A DNA stretch of 64,000 bases from Zizania palustris (lineage: Eukaryota > Streptophyta > Magnoliopsida > Poales > Poaceae), in the NCBI GenBank assembly GCA_019279435.1, contig JAAALK010000080.1, positions 33,510,778 to 33,574,777 on the forward strand, read 5' to 3'. Positions 1 through 12,360 of the stretch are shown here, piece after piece (position 1 is the stretch's first letter; every line of letters begins with the position of its first letter). A program made the position numbers and the translations under genes. A model generated the notes under the pieces. That model saw only the letters and a program-made list of their open reading frames with translations, had not been told where the DNA came from and made no database searches.

Positions 1-2271
1 CATGGCATCTGCAAACTCGGCAACCAAAGCATGAGAAGAGCCACCAAAGATGATATCATCCACATAAATCTGAACTAGGAGGAAATCTTTGCCATGCTTG
101 AGAGTGAACAGGGTTTTATCAACAGATCCCATCAAATACCCCCGCTCAAGCAGAAAAGACTTAAGTCTGTCATACCATGCCCGAGGGGCCGACTTGAGTC
201 CATAAAGAGCCTTATGAAGTTTAAGGACTTTATGTAGGTATTTGGGGTTTTCAAAACGAGGGGGTTGTTTTACGTAAACATCTTCGCCTATGAAACCATT
301 AAGAAAAGCACTTTTGACATCCATTTGATAGAGTTTGAATCCCTGGGATGTCGCAAAGGCAAGCAAAATCCTAATGGCCTCAAGACGAGCAACAGGTGCA
401 AAAGTTTCAGTAAAATAAATCCCTTCTAATTGAGAATAACCCTGAGCTACAAGTCTAGCCTTGTTTCTAACTATAGTCCCATCCTCCCCTTATTTGTTTT
501 TGAAAATCTATTTTGTTCCAATGAAATGAACATTTGGTGGAGGATCAACTAAATTCCAGACTTGGTTTCTTTCAAAATTTTCAAGTTCTTCATGCATGGC
601 ATTGATCCAACTAGAATCAGAAAGTGCATGACTAACATCTAAGGGCTTGAAAGAAGCAACAAAAGCGGAATCAATGAAATGAGCATGAGAACATGTTACC
701 CTTTGATCAAGCTCACCAATGATCTGCTCGGGAGGATGCATACTTTGAACATGGTGTGGAGCCTCACGGCGAGATGCAGTCTCCCCCTCAACTTGTGCGT
801 CCAAGATGACCGATGTCGAGGTAGTTGCTTCGGGACCTTGTGCTGAAGTAGTCGAAGCGGGGTCAGCTTCGGGGGTTAATGTCGAGGGTAGTAGGGGTTC
901 ATCCTCAAAATCTTCGGGATTTTCTTCTTCGAAGATGGTCTGTTCCATGTCGTGTTCATTTGCCTGTTCAAAAGTGGAACTAACAGAGGGGGTTGATTCA
1001 TCAAAAGTCACATCACATGAGTCGATGACAGTGTTAGTCTCCAAATTATAAACACGATAAGAATGACCATGTGTAGTATAACCCAAAAAGATCCCGTCAG
1101 AAGAATGCGACTCAAATTTGTCTAAATTTCCACGTTTTAGGATAAAGCAACGACAGCCAAAAACTCGAAGATGAGTAACCTTGGGTTGTCTCCCAAAACG
1201 TAGCTCATAAGATGTCAAATTCAAAATTGAGCGCAAGAAGATTCGGTTTGAGATGTAACAGGCAGTGTTCATGGCCTCAGCCCAGAATTTTCTAGGAGTC
1301 CTATGCTCATCGAGCATCGTCCTAGCCATCTCAACCAAAGTGCGGTTCTTCCTCTCAACAACACCGTTCTGTTCAGGAACCCGCAGAGCAGAGAATTGAT
1401 GTTCTATGCCATGCTCCATGCAAAAGTCAACAAAGAGACTGTTTTTGAACTCAGTGCCATTATCACTTCGAATGAATTTCAATGCACCAGGGAGTTCAGT
1501 GAAAAGTCTCAAAGCCAAGCTCCGAAAGTGTGAAAACACTTCATCCTTGCTGGCAAGAAAGAAGACCCAAGAGTAGCGAGAGAAATCGCCGACAATGACT
1601 AACACATACCACTTGTCGCCTAAAGAACTAACCCGAGAAGGACCTACAGTGTCCATGTGGAGAAGTTCTCCGGGTTGTTCAGTCATCACTGTGGTGACTG
1701 GCGAGTGCGAAGCAGCAATCATTTTTCCATGTCGACAAGGAGCGCAAACTAAATTCTTCTCAAACTTGAGCTTGGGCAATCCTCGGATCAGACCTAGGGC
1801 ACTCAGACGAGCGAGCAACTCAAAGCTCATATGCCCTAGTCTCCTATGCCACTTCCAAAGCTCAGAAGTAGAATGTGCAACAAGACAATGAGAAGAACCA
1901 GATGACTCAGAAAAATCAGCTCCAAAAACTCTCCTAACTCTAAAGATCTTACAAACCACAACGCCATCAGAATTGAGTACTTGCGAAGTATCGCGATGGA
2001 ATCGCACTTCGAAGCCCTCATCAAGCAATTGAGATACAGAAAGCAAATTGTATCCCAAATTCTCAACCAAAGCAACATCTTTGAGAGTGAAATTCGAGTT
2101 AATTCTTACCACACCTTTACCTTTCACTCTACTCCTTCGATTGTTCCCGAAGGTGATATGTTCCCTTTGCTTAGTTGTGGTGAGGCTGGAGAACCATGCT
2201 GCATCTTCGGTCATATGGCGCGAACAACTGGAGTCCATGATCCATGTGCCCTCCAAGCCTCGATCTACCGT
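1..2271 (-). pseudogene. pol: pol of Sirevirus copy 1 (protease-integrase-RT, partial)
   Basis: Pol polyprotein fragment, read from about 2271 downwards. An open segment of about 580 codons holds the protease region with motif DSS (DSG in copy 2, so the active-site glycine is changed), the integrase HHCC finger and the three integrase acidic residues. A TAG at 508-510 replaces the TGG tryptophan codon of the TKW motif at the start of reverse transcriptase, and a TAA (from CAA) follows soon after. RT resumes beyond, with YVDDIIFGG near position 50. Both stops are G-to-A or C-to-T changes. The segment has no ATG at its beginning and is preceded in frame by the UAG at 2272-2274. Confidence 0.88.
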
Positions 2272-4732
2272 CTACACATGATAAGAAAATCTCGATCGCT
2301 CAGTGTTGGGGTGAGTGAAGATATGACGAGGCATCCAGCACTGAGTGATACGAGTAGTAGGCACAGTAAAAGTAGACTGTCTACGCACATGATAATCAGA
2401 ATGATGCAAAGTGCGAGGTCTACCTACATGCTGTGATCTAAAAGCATGACGAGGTCTCCTACTCTGACGAGGTACAAAGCTACTCGTCCGGGGTCTACCA
2501 CCATATGGAACATGGTGAACATCTCGAGGAGCAAAACCTCTCCGAGAAGCACGAGGAGCCTCGAAAATAGGACGAGAGTAAAACTCAGACTCATGCATAC
2601 CTAAAGATGGTTAGTGCATGTTTTGGAACCTCATCGCCTGAGAGCGTCGCTCATCCTTGATGCGACGAAAACAGAACCCAACTAGATGACCCGCCCTCTG
2701 ATAGTAGGAACAATGAAAACTCTCCTAGGAGCACTCTCATGGGTCATAGGAGCAATCCTCACAGGCTCCTTGGGCTTCTGCTGAGTGGTTTTCTTGGGAG
2801 GGATTTTCTTGGCAGGAGGAGTGGTTTTCTTTGGATTCCGGGTAGGCTTTTTGGCTGATGGAGTGTCTAACAGGGTTCTTTCTTTCTCCAAGGTAGTGGG
2901 AGAGGTAAAAACAGTTTTGTTCTCATTGTCTGAGGAAATCCTCTCAAAACCCAAACCCAGAGCTAACCCTGCCCTATCAGCACACATCTTGGTCTTGGCC
3001 AAGAGCAAGTCCATCCTACCCTTTCCCTCAGTGCATTTGTTAACCACAGAAAGAAGGTATTCATTTTCAGTCATTAGGTTCTCAGCTCGCTCTCTAACAG
3101 TGCCTAGCTGGTCCTTAAGGGTTATGCATGTGTCACACACAGGTTGCACATCCTTACAACTACCGGCCCTCTCCAATCTAGCCTCTAAATCCTGAACATG
3201 CTTATCACGTAAATCAATGCTCTCACGTAATAAGGGGCAGTTCATGCATTCAATTATATCATGAGGACTAGAATCCACCATCAAAAGCTGCTTCTATGCA
3301 GTCTCAAGCTCGGATAGAGTTTGAGCATGTACAGAACGCAACTGAGCAAGCTCACCCATGACAACAGTACAAGATTCACATTCAGCATCATTAACTCTAT
3401 ACTTAAGCATGACATAATCAGTAGAAACAGATTCTAGCCTAAGTCTAAGGTCTTTTCTATCTCTAGCGGCTTGCACAAGTAATCTATCCTGACCAAGAAC
3501 TACTTCATTCAGTTCATCTAATTTAATTGCAAGCTGGTCATAGGATAGAGGTACCTCAGATGAGTCAAGCTCATCACCGCTGTGATCGCTGTCGGCCATG
3601 AAACAAAGGCCGGTGAAATCTCGTCCCTTCTTGTCCTTCTTCTACTCTTTCCTTGGAGACTCCTCCTCCTCAGAGCTCGACTCCTCAGTTGAGGAAGTGT
3701 CGATGTCGCTGAGAGTAGCAACAAATGCTCTGGAAGCGGCTTTGGCTACTCTCTTAGCCACCTTGCCGCGCTTGCCCTTCACAGAGGGTTTCCTCTCCTT
3801 TTTGTGGTATTTGGGGCGCTCACTCTCTTCTCTCTTCTTGAGTTTTGGGCAATTGGCCTTGATGTGAGAAGTGTGGCCACACTCAAAACAACCACTAAAC
3901 CACTTCTCCTTTGATCCCGTCTCTTATGGTGAAAACGGGTGAACCTTCTGGCAATGAGAGCAAGCTCATCATCATCTAGAGTATCCACCTGCTCCTTAGT
4001 GACGGAGACCAGGGAGGACAAAGCAAAACCATCTGCAAGAACCCAAGTGCCAGATGTGCTTGGTTCTGCAGTGGTGCCACGGCTAGTGCTAGAAACCAAT
4101 GCCAATGGTTGTGGCAAAGAGTTTCTGTGCACTGCAAGAGATGCCTTGGCAATCTCTGTGGACTTCAGCTTGCTGAAGAGCTCATCACAGGTCAATGTGT
4201 CATAACCTGCGGACTCCTCAATGCTGGATATCTTCACTTCCCATATGCTACGATCAAGAGCATATAGAATCTTGATAGCCCTATCATGATCATTGTAAGC
4301 AAGCATCCCGTTGGACCGCAAGTTACTAACTATCGCATCAAAGCGAGAAAACATGGCATCTATAGATTCACCAGGTGTCTGCACAAACAGTTGATACTGT
4401 TGATTGTATGTGCTTTGGCGCCTGACCTTAATCTGTGTAGAGCCCTCATGAAAGATAGTGAGTGTAGTCCAAATCTCCCTAGCTGTCCTAAGGTGCTGAA
4501 CCCTATCAAACTCACTTCTACTCAAACCAATGAACAGTATATTTCTTGCCTTGGAGTTGGCATTATACTGATCCTTCTCTGTTTGAGAGGTGCGAGTTTC
4601 AGGGATGGAGTATTGTGAGTCCACAATATCCCAAATTGCATTTCCTTGGCTTAGCAAGTAAGCCTCCATGCGCACCTTCCAGTATGCAAAATCAGTCCCA
4701 TCGAACAGAGGAATTTTACTAACTCTGTCCAT
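2272..4732 (-). pseudogene. gag: gag of Sirevirus copy 1, broken
   Basis: Gag starts at the ATG at 4732-4730 (start MDRVSKIPLFDG), 50 bp inside the primer binding site. Against copies 2 and 3 it has a 1-nt deletion just before the first zinc knuckle (about 3896), a nonsense codon near 3643, a CAG-to-TAG nonsense at 3291-3293, a 1-nt deletion near 2718 that shifts frame before the second zinc knuckle, and a TAA near 2613. The stretch 2272-2598 is open again and ends in the TAG at 2272-2274 that also separates gag from pol in the other copies. The protein would package element RNA in virus-like particles; this copy cannot encode it. Confidence 0.87.
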
Positions 4733-4782
4733 GTCACCAACAGATCACAAAACCGGTTAAGGTCAACTGGTAATTTTAACCC

Positions 4783-4794
4783 GCTCTGACACCA
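4783..4794 (-). other. primer binding site, copy 1
   Basis: Reverse complement reads TGGTGTCAGAGC, which differs at one base from the TGGTATCAGAGC site that pairs with the 3' end of initiator tRNA-Met. It lies 2 bp from the LTR border, as in the other copies. Confidence 0.85.
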
Positions 4795-5020
4795 ATTGTT
4801 GGACCGGAAACGACGACCAGAGGGGGGTGAATGGGAGCTTTTAAAATTTCAGACTAAAAATAGCCTTCTGTTTAATTCTGTCTTCTGCGGAACAGGCTTC
4901 GAACACACCCTTCGAAGTTCTGGTTCGGAGGTATTTTACAGCTTCGAATACAGGCTTCGCAAGGAACAAAAGTTCGAAGCCAAGAAGACTTCGCTCCACC
5001 CACAACCCCGAAAAATTAGC

Positions 5021-5318
5021 TCTGCTAAGTCAGTGCAGGCTCCGCACATAGGGTGCTCCGAGCAGGCTTCGCACTTCACCCTTCGCAAGAGCGGACTTCC
5101 CTCTGAAGGCTTCGATCAACTCTGCTAAGGCAGTGCAGGCTCCGCACACAAGGTGCCTTCGAGCAGGCTTCGCACTACACCCTTCGCAAGAGCAAACTTC
5201 CCTCTGTGGGCTTCGATCAACTCTGCTAAGGCAGTGCAGGCTCCGCACAAAAGGTGCCTTCGAGCAGGCTTCGCACTACACTCTTCGCTAGAGCAGACTT
5301 CCCCCTGCGGACTTCTAC
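5021..5318. repeat. three tandem ~101-bp units inside the copy 1 LTR
   Basis: Units start at 5021, 5121 and 5222, each opening with TCTGCTAAG and containing GTGCAGGCTCCGCAC and GCAGGCTTCGCAC. The LTRs of copy 2 hold one unit (from about 17000), so the array arose by tandem amplification in this copy or its lineage. Confidence 0.85.
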
Positions 5319-6233
5319 CAAATACTCAGTGACAACAACTGGTGCTAGGCTTCGTACTTCGAAGGTCTACACGCACACTGAATAGACTTCGCCAAGGACT
5401 TCGACACGGGAAGAAAACGGGCTTCGATCAGTGCTTCGCTAGTAATCAGAGAGGTCTAGCCTCTAGTTTACACAGAGCGAACAGACACTGAAAAACACAC
5501 TTCACTCGAACACACTTCGTTGAAACACACTTCGCTCAAACAGGCTTCTCATACACTTCTCCAGAAAGGATTCAGTGCACAAACTCGACTCAAAAGAAGT
5601 GAGACAAAGAAATCGAAGCATGCAGAGAAGTACGCATACAAGCTCAAGCAGTAAATGAACACAGAATCAAAGCTTCGATGCTTGAACAGGGAACACAAAA
5701 ATTGAACTCACAAGATGAATACAAGGTATGTGGTGGCTAGCACAGGAGCTCAAAAATGACTGCTCAAAGTGTTGATGTGACCTAGCCAGCCTCCACTATT
5801 TATAGGCACTATTCAACCTTGTGAATAGACTACTTTACCCCTATGGTTTACACTGTTTTTGTCTCATCAGAATAGGGGGTACAACTGGTAGTCTACTTTA
5901 TTTGGAGGCTTCTTTTGTCAGCTTCACAGAGGGGACAACACCAGCTTTTGCAGAGCAGATGCTGTCAGCCTTTGCAGTTTTGGACCCTTTTGAAGCCCCC
6001 CTTCGCACGCGAGGGGTGTGGTAGCTTCGGTGAGAAGCCTTGAGCCTGACGGCCTTCGTTTCACCGAAGTCAGCCTTCGATACAGTGACGGTTTTGAGCC
6101 GAAGCCGTCAAAGCCCTTGGGCCTTCGCACCAACACCTTCGGAGTGGACCACAACGGCTTTGCAGATTCTCCTAGGTCGAACTCCGTTAGTCCATGTACC
6201 GAAGTCATGCAAGGCCGAAGTACCTCAAGTCAA

Positions 6234-6375
6234 CCTCACTCCGGAGCTAGCCTCACTCCAGAGCCAGCTTCGCTCCGGAGCCAGCTTCGCTCCGAAGCAG
6301 CCAGCTTCGCTCCGAAGCCTGCTTCACTCCGGAGAAGCCTGCTTCACTCTGGAGAAGCCTGCTTCACTTTGAAGC
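6234..6375. repeat. short tandem repeats in the copy 1 LTR
   Basis: Two runs of 17-21 bp units: about three of CCAGCTTCGCTCCGGAG type, then about four of GAAGCCTGCTTCACTCCGGA type. The matching place in the copy 2 LTR (about 17930-17980) has only one or two such units. Confidence 0.75.
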
Positions 6376-7161
6376 CCCACCTTCGGAGTACCACCCTTCG
6401 AAGTCCCTCCTTCGTCCAACGCTTTTGCATGAAGCATTCCATGAGCACTTCGTCGTAGTGTCTCTCCCCGAGCACACTCCTCGATGATCTTCACCCGGAC
6501 CATGCCTTCGATGTACCTCGACTTCTGAGACCTTCGTCAGGTATACCTTCGAGTGTCTCCCTCCGGAGCACACTTCGAACTCCTTGCCTCATTGCTGAGG
6601 ACTTGATCCACCATACTCCGAAGTTACTCTATTCGGAGTACCCTTCAAAGTGCCTCGCCTCCGAGGACTTTGTCTTGGGGTACCTTCACCCGGAGCCAGG
6701 CTCCGCACTTACTGCCTTCTCCTGGCGCACCTCGACCCGAGGTCCGACCTCGACCCCTTCGCAGCCTTCGTGACGGAGCTCCCTGCTCCCCTGGCATCAA
6801 GCCTCCCGCTTGACCCAGGTTCACTTGCTACGAACCGTCCTGTCGCCTACGAAGTCACTTGCGCACCACAGATAGACAGACAAGTGTTTCCAGTACCCTG
6901 GAGACCTCTCCGGGTAAACAACCTCTGATACACACTCGGTGTACCGCCCTAAAATACCGAGCCCTTCGGGACAACTCAGTCATCGTGTACTGTCGGACCC
7001 CTCCGATAGGCACACTCCGCTTCAACAGCTGCAGCAAACAGACCCACTGAACCCTTCGGTGAAACAACCTCTGAACCCTCTTCAGAGGGACCCCTTCGAA
7101 TCAGAGGGTAAAATCTGTCAATCACTCATCACAGATTCCGAAACCAACCCTTGGTTTCTCA

Positions 7162-7806
7162 CAGATATCCTCTGTTGCTCAGCTGATGGCTTATTTTGAA
7201 GAATATGCTAGGTCAGAAGAAGGGTGGCTTCGGAGAACTGCTTCAACTCCGTCAATCCTGCAAGAAGTCAAGTTCGAAGTGAAGACTTCAACACCTTCGT
7301 AGGGGCCTAACATTGAAGTTAGCATGACAGACGTCGGGGGAAAAAGCATCCTCATTCAGAAGTCTTAAACATTGCTCTGCAACAGAAATTTGCCCCTAAG
7401 ACTTCACAAGCCTCGGGAAGCAAGACCAGCGGCTGGAGGCCGCCAGGGATGCCGGCTGGCAAAGCCCATGCCTTCTTCTGTTGCGTCCATGGTGAGAATC
7501 GAAGTCACTGCTACTGATGCGTGCAAGTCTATACTCGCTTTAAGAGGCGAGTACCTTGAAAGAACCTCAGGTCGAGGCAAGTACTGACCGAGTTCCTTCC
7601 GAGGTGCGTCCGAGCCTGTCCAGGCTGTGGCACATATAAACAAGTTCGACCCTGCAAGGCAACCTCCGGTGGTCAATATTATGCCACCTCCGAAGCAGGA
7701 AGATGGTCAAGATCGAGGTAAAAGAGTAGTCCTCCCCATTCTAGAGGAGGGATCCTCGGCAGTATGTCGAAGAGATAACGGAGAGATATGTCCGAGAAGT
7801 GGTTCA
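7162..7806 (+). other. unassigned stretch before the first gap, possible retroelement gag remnant
   Basis: Begins right after the copy 1 LTR and stops at the assembly gap. No intact gene. Short plus-strand open stretches (about 7190-7310, 7372-7587, 7627-7806) encode polar, proline- and charge-rich peptides, including a PPVVNIMPPP run followed by acidic and basic residues. That composition resembles linker regions of Ty3/gypsy Gag, but no zinc knuckle or other diagnostic motif is visible. Assignment is a guess. Confidence 0.3.
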
Positions 7807-7906
7807 NNNNNNNNNNNNNNNNNNNNNNNNNNNNNNNNNNNNNNNNNNNNNNNNNNNNNNNNNNNNNNNNNNNNNNNNNNNNNNNNNNNNNNNNNNNNNN
7901 NNNNNN
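7807..7906. other. assembly gap, 100 N
   Basis: Exactly 100 N, a conventional placeholder for unknown length. It cuts the outer end of the left inverted arm. Confidence 0.99.
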
Positions 7907-9062
7907 TACACCGAAGTGTAACGAGATGACCCATCACACTGGAACTCGTGCCAAAACTTTCTATATAGTCCTCCCCGACCCAATAGCACCCTCTTATGGG
8001 TTTCATATGGTGTCCCGACGCATCGGAGCCCCACCATACCCCCCCTTGAGCCTCGTCGGTACAAGTCGCCCGCAGGCTAGCCCCTTGCCCCCTCCTCTAT
8101 GGTGCATCGAGCCGGAGTATTCCATACTTCCAGTTAGGACTTACCCATTAGACTTGTGGTTGGTACGGAAGTGCTTTGCAACAGATCCCGCAGACCGGTC
8201 CTTATAGTGCCCCGGGTGCGACAAACCAGTGCCCGAGCTTGCACCCGGAACCCACCATACTTATAACCTAGCCAACTCCAACAGAGTCCAAAGACAAGAA
8301 TAATGGGGAAATTCATATACAGAATCCAGCTATCTATGACTCATTCTTTTTATCCTATAGCAGTTGTGCCGGTACATTGGGCACTAGCTAATATTTTAAT
8401 AGTAGAGTGACAAGGAGTTAAGACTCAATAAGCATGGCTTGGGTTTGCACACAAGGACGGGGATCTAATAAATATAAGTGTAAGGCTTGAATATTTGACT
8501 AATGCAATATTAACCTATGGGTTATAGCGATAATTTATTGAAACATGGGCTCAATTATGATCAACTGTTTCCACAGAGATGGTCGATGACTTTCCTTGAT
8601 CAGCAAAGGGGGATGGAGGAACCTCGGGGTAGAACTCCTGCTCCTCGACGAACTCGTAGTCTTCTCGATACAGAAAAATAAATAATACATTCAATAAACA
8701 GATAAAATCCACCAAATAAAGGAACATACATAGTTGTGGGTGTTTTTATGTGAAGTAATATTTTAATATTCTGAGTTTTGCATAAAACAGTAAAGTTTAG
8801 CTTTTTAGGATTTTTCCTAATTTATCTTTAGTATTATTAATTTTAATCCTAAGGGGTTTTTATTCATTTATTTATTAAGAACATTTTGGGTAACAGTAAC
8901 ATACTGTTTTTATGGCATTAATGTGTAGAGAATAATTTACTGAATTTAACAAAATTTGAATGGTGAAATTTGGAGTTAAATTGAGCAAGATATGATTTTT
9001 TGAAGTTTAAACTATTTTCTGAATTTTATTTAAAACCAGAAAACAGTCTCTGGTCCACGGTG
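7907..9062 (-). repeat. left arm of a ~1.15 kb inverted repeat
   Basis: Reverse complement of 10571-11728 with scattered single-base differences (for example near 8775, 8835 and 8900). It starts at the gap, so the full arm may be longer. It holds a conserved 60-codon open stretch (8316 to 8134) also found in the other arm, which alone does not show coding function. The text resembles an LTR rather than a gene. Confidence 0.88.
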
Positions 9063-10570
9063 AACCAGGTTCACCGTGAACCCGTGACTGTGCGCGTGGA
9101 CCCGAGTGACCTGGACCGTTGGATCTGGATCCAGCGGCCAGATGCGAGGCGGGATCCTTTAAATGAAAATGGATGGTCCTGATTAAATCCTAGCGAACGG
9201 GTATGACGTGGACGCACGGGATTAAGTCAACGTTTTTAAGTTGGAACCGACGGCCGAGATCGCGTGGTACCGCTTTGACCAGATACGAGGGCCTGGATTA
9301 GATCCTGAAGGGATTTAATCTTAGCCCTCCGATCTTGATCGGACGACCAGGAACTCGTCCGGCATGACACGACGCAAGGGGGCGTGTACCCCCTTCGTCT
9401 CCGGCGACGGCGGCCTCGGGTGCGGCCACGGCGGCGACGGCGAGGGCCTAGGGGCCTCGCTCAGGGCGAAAATGGAAAGAGGAGAGGATGGCGATCACGA
9501 TGATACCTCCGGTGGCGACTGAGGGCGACGGACGGCGGCCGGCGGCGAGGGTAGACGAAGTGGGGCGTTCGGGTGGTCGACGGCGACGGCGATCCGGCGG
9601 TGTCCACGGCCAATGGAGTGGATGCCGAGGTAGGGAGGGGTCTGGTGATCACGATGGTGGCGGCGGCTAGGGTGGCGGGGGTCCGAGGCGGCGGCGATCG
9701 CTCGCCGGAGGCGAAACCGAACCGAAGCTCGAAAGAAGGGCGACGACGCTCTGCTTTCGCTCGAGGTTTGCTCTGCTGGCGTGGGGTGAGTGCGGTGAGG
9801 GGAGGGGCTTTTATAGGGCTCGCCGGCGGTGGATATGGTAGGGTTATTGGAGGAAACCGAGAGGGATCCTTTCCTTCTCCGGCGAGGTTTCCAAACCTTC
9901 GGATCTACTGCCATTTTCACGAATCCGCGTGGGCTAAGGATGGAATGGAGGCGGTGGCGATCGGGGAAGGTGATCCGGGGCGATTGGATGAGATCAGGCG
10001 GCCGGCGGTGAGGGAAACCGAAAGGGATCGCCGGGAAGAAGGAAGGGGGGCGATCGCCTTCCATGGAGAAGACGGATCTGACAGGTGGGCTCCACCTGTC
10101 AGAGGGCGAGCGGGAAAATGAGCGCCGACAGGCGGGGCCGAGCGGTCAGTGGGCAAAGGCGAGCGCAAAGAGGCTGACACGTGGGGCCAGGCGGGGCGCG
10201 GGCGGGAGGAGAGAGGGGACGCGAGCACGACAGGTCGGTCCCACTTGTCAGTGGCTCAAGGCTTGGGCTGGGCTGGGCTCGGTCACTTTGAAGGTTGCGG
10301 CCCGTTTAGGAATTAAAATTGTTTTCTGATTTAAAATAATTCCAGTAATTCATTTATTTGATTAAGGGTTGAATCACTGTTGGTAAAAATTTGTAAAAAT
10401 TCTTAAAATTATATCTTGGCCTTTAGTTCATCTCATAAAATTTTCAAGTCCAGATTTTGAGTATTTCTCCCTGTTTGGCTTTATTTGGGTTCTTTTATGA
10501 ATTTTCCTTTAATAATAAATCCAGAAATGATTTAAATAATATTTTTCTTTTCTTTTAATCCTTTTTAATT
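9063..10570. other. spacer between inverted arms, GC-rich, no gene seen
   Basis: AT-poor block, very CpG-rich between about 9360 and 10300, flanked by AT-rich sequence. Open frames occur on both strands here (for example 9495-10064 minus and 9573-10121 plus), but they overlap each other, are arginine- and glycine-rich, and reflect base composition. A perfect hairpin with 11-bp arms lies at 10078-10102. The look is that of a grass LTR or repeat promoter region. Confidence 0.6.
10078..10102. repeat. perfect short palindrome (11-bp arms, 3-bp loop)
   Basis: CTGACAGGTGG, then GCT, then CCACCTGTCAG. An imperfect relative (GACAGGTCGG / CCCACTTGTC) lies near 10228-10252. Confidence 0.8.
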
Positions 10571-11728
10571 CACCGTGGACCAGAGACTGTTTTCTGGTTT
10601 TAAATAAAATTCAGAAAATAGTTTAAACTTCAAAAATTCATATCTTGCTCAATTTAACTCCAAATTTCACCATTCAAATTTTGTTAAATTCAGTAAATTA
10701 TTATCTACACATTAATTCCATAAAAACAGTATGTTACTGTCACCCAAAATGTTCTTAATAAATAAATGAATAAAAACCCCTTAGGATTAAAATTAATAAT
10801 ACTGAAGATAAATTAGGAAAAATCCTAAAAAGCTAAACTTTACTGTTTTATGCAAAACTCATAATATTAAAATATTACTTCACATAAAAACACCCACAAC
10901 TATGTATGTTCCTTTATTTGGTGGATTTTATCTGTTTATTGAATGTATTATTTATTTTTCCGTATCGAGAAGACTACGAGTTCGTCGAGGAGCAGGAGTT
11001 CTACCCCGAGGTTCCTCCATCCCCCTTTGCTGATCAAGGCAAGTCATCGACCATCTCTGTGGAAACAGTTGATCATAATTGAGCCCATGTTTCAATAAAT
11101 TATCGCTATAACCCATAGGTTAATATTGCATTAGTCAAATATTCAAGCCTTACACTTATATTTATTAGATCCCCGTCCTTGTGTGCAAACCCAAGCCATG
11201 CTTATTGAGCCTTGACTCCTTGTCACTCTACTATTAAAATATTAGCTAGTGCCCAATGTACCGGCACAACTGCTATAGGATAAAAAGAATGAGTCATAGA
11301 TAGCTGGATTCTGTATATGAATTTCCCCGTTATTCTTGTCTCTGGACTCTGTTGGAGTTGGCTAGGTTATAAGTATGGTGGGTTCCGGGTGCAAGCTCGG
11401 GCACTGGTTTGTCGCACCCGGGGCACTATAAGGACCGGTCTGCGGGATCTGTTGCAAAGCACTTCCGTACCAACCACAAGTCTAATGGGTAAGTCCTAAC
11501 TGGAAGTATGGAATACTCCGGCTCGATGCACCATAGAGGAGGGGGCAAGGGGCTAGCCTACGGGCGACTTGTACCGACGAGGCTCAAGGGGGGGTATGGT
11601 GGGGCTCCGATGCGTCGGGACACCATATGAAACCCATAAGAGGGTGCTATTGGGTCGGGGAGGACTATATGGAAAGTTTTGGCACGAGTTCCAGTGTGAT
11701 GGGTCATATCGTTACACTTCGGTGTAGG
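10571..11728 (+). repeat. right arm of the inverted repeat
   Basis: Plus-strand partner of 7907-9062. The match begins at CACCGTGGACCAGAGACTG and runs to TACACTTCGGTGTA, where the left partner meets the gap. Sequence beyond (11729-12360) continues the same LTR-like element. Confidence 0.88.
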
Positions 11729-12360
11729 TGATGAGTGCGTGCCTTGTGGGTACAGTGGTACATCTCTGATCAGAGTAATTTAATCTTTTCGAAAAGCCGA
11801 GCCCACGGTCAAGGGCGGGTTGTGTGACTACTCGCAGTTAGTTTACAATTGTTTGAATGGTCGAGTTATTCATGGCACGTAAGGACTGTTGAGCGAGGTG
11901 TGGCTGACTGTACCCCTCGAGTTAGAAGATGATGATGCACACACACATGTTTACTTTTCCGTACTAATAAATTGCTCACATTTAAAGCTTTACAATTATG
12001 CTGCTTCCGCAAAACTAGCCACTATCTCCCTTGTTATTACCTTGCATTATATTTGCATTCGGTGGCTTGCTGAGTACCTCTGTACTCACCCCGTTGACTT
12101 ACAACATCAGAGCCCGTCTACTACGAGGAGGATGAAGGTCTGGAGTAGCGACCCAGTCAAGGCGAGACTGGAAGGAGGCGTTCATCTAGGACCCTTATTT
12201 TATTAGTTTCTCTTCACCTTTATTCACTTTTGTATTAATGCGGTCTACGAACCGTGAATGATTGCCCGTATTTTACGTGGTCGCATGATGAACGTCTTGT
12301 TTTATTGATTTTCTATGGAATTTCAATAAAGTCCTGATTTATTAAATCGAGGCGCGACAG
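11729..12360 (+). repeat. LTR-like tail adjoining the right arm
   Basis: Continues from the right arm and ends ...GAGGCGCGACAG, directly next to the broken LTR of element A. It contains GAGTACCTCTGTACTC, a near-palindrome common in grass LTRs, and an AATAAA-like site near 12323 before the end. No coding capacity. Probably the 3' part of a Ty3/gypsy-type LTR inserted into the LTR of A. The superfamily is inferred from general appearance only. Confidence 0.45.

Larger units (their letters stand above)
1..7161 (-). mobile_element. Sirevirus-type Ty1/copia retrotransposon, copy 1 (cut by window start)
   Basis: Minus-strand copia element of the same family as the copies at 16772-27661 and 50766-56858. 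Order in its own direction: 5' LTR (7161 to 4797), initiator-Met-tRNA primer site, gag, protease, integrase and the start of reverse transcriptase. The window edge falls inside reverse transcriptase next to the YVDD motif, so RNase H and the 3' LTR lie outside. The protease-integrase-RT order and the long two-knuckle gag identify copia/Sirevirus. Several nonsense and frameshift changes make it inactive. The right target duplication would start with CAGAT at 7162; its partner is outside the window. Confidence 0.9.
4797..7161 (-). repeat. LTR of Sirevirus copy 1 (2365 bp)
   Basis: Begins TGTTGGACCGG and ends GGTTTCTCA, giving TG...CA ends in both readings. A TATA box (TATAAATA on the minus strand) lies at 5797-5804. 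The sequence is dense in CTTCGAAG, TCCGGAG and CTTCGGAG palindromes, typical of Sirevirus LTRs. It is about 350 bp longer than the 2014-bp LTR of copy 2, partly from the tandem duplications listed separately. Confidence 0.9.

Noticed and set aside
9495..10121. Long overlapping open frames on both strands in the GC-rich spacer
   Set aside because: Arginine-, glycine- and serine-rich products in several frames at once, no motif, embedded between inverted repeat arms. Base composition explains them.
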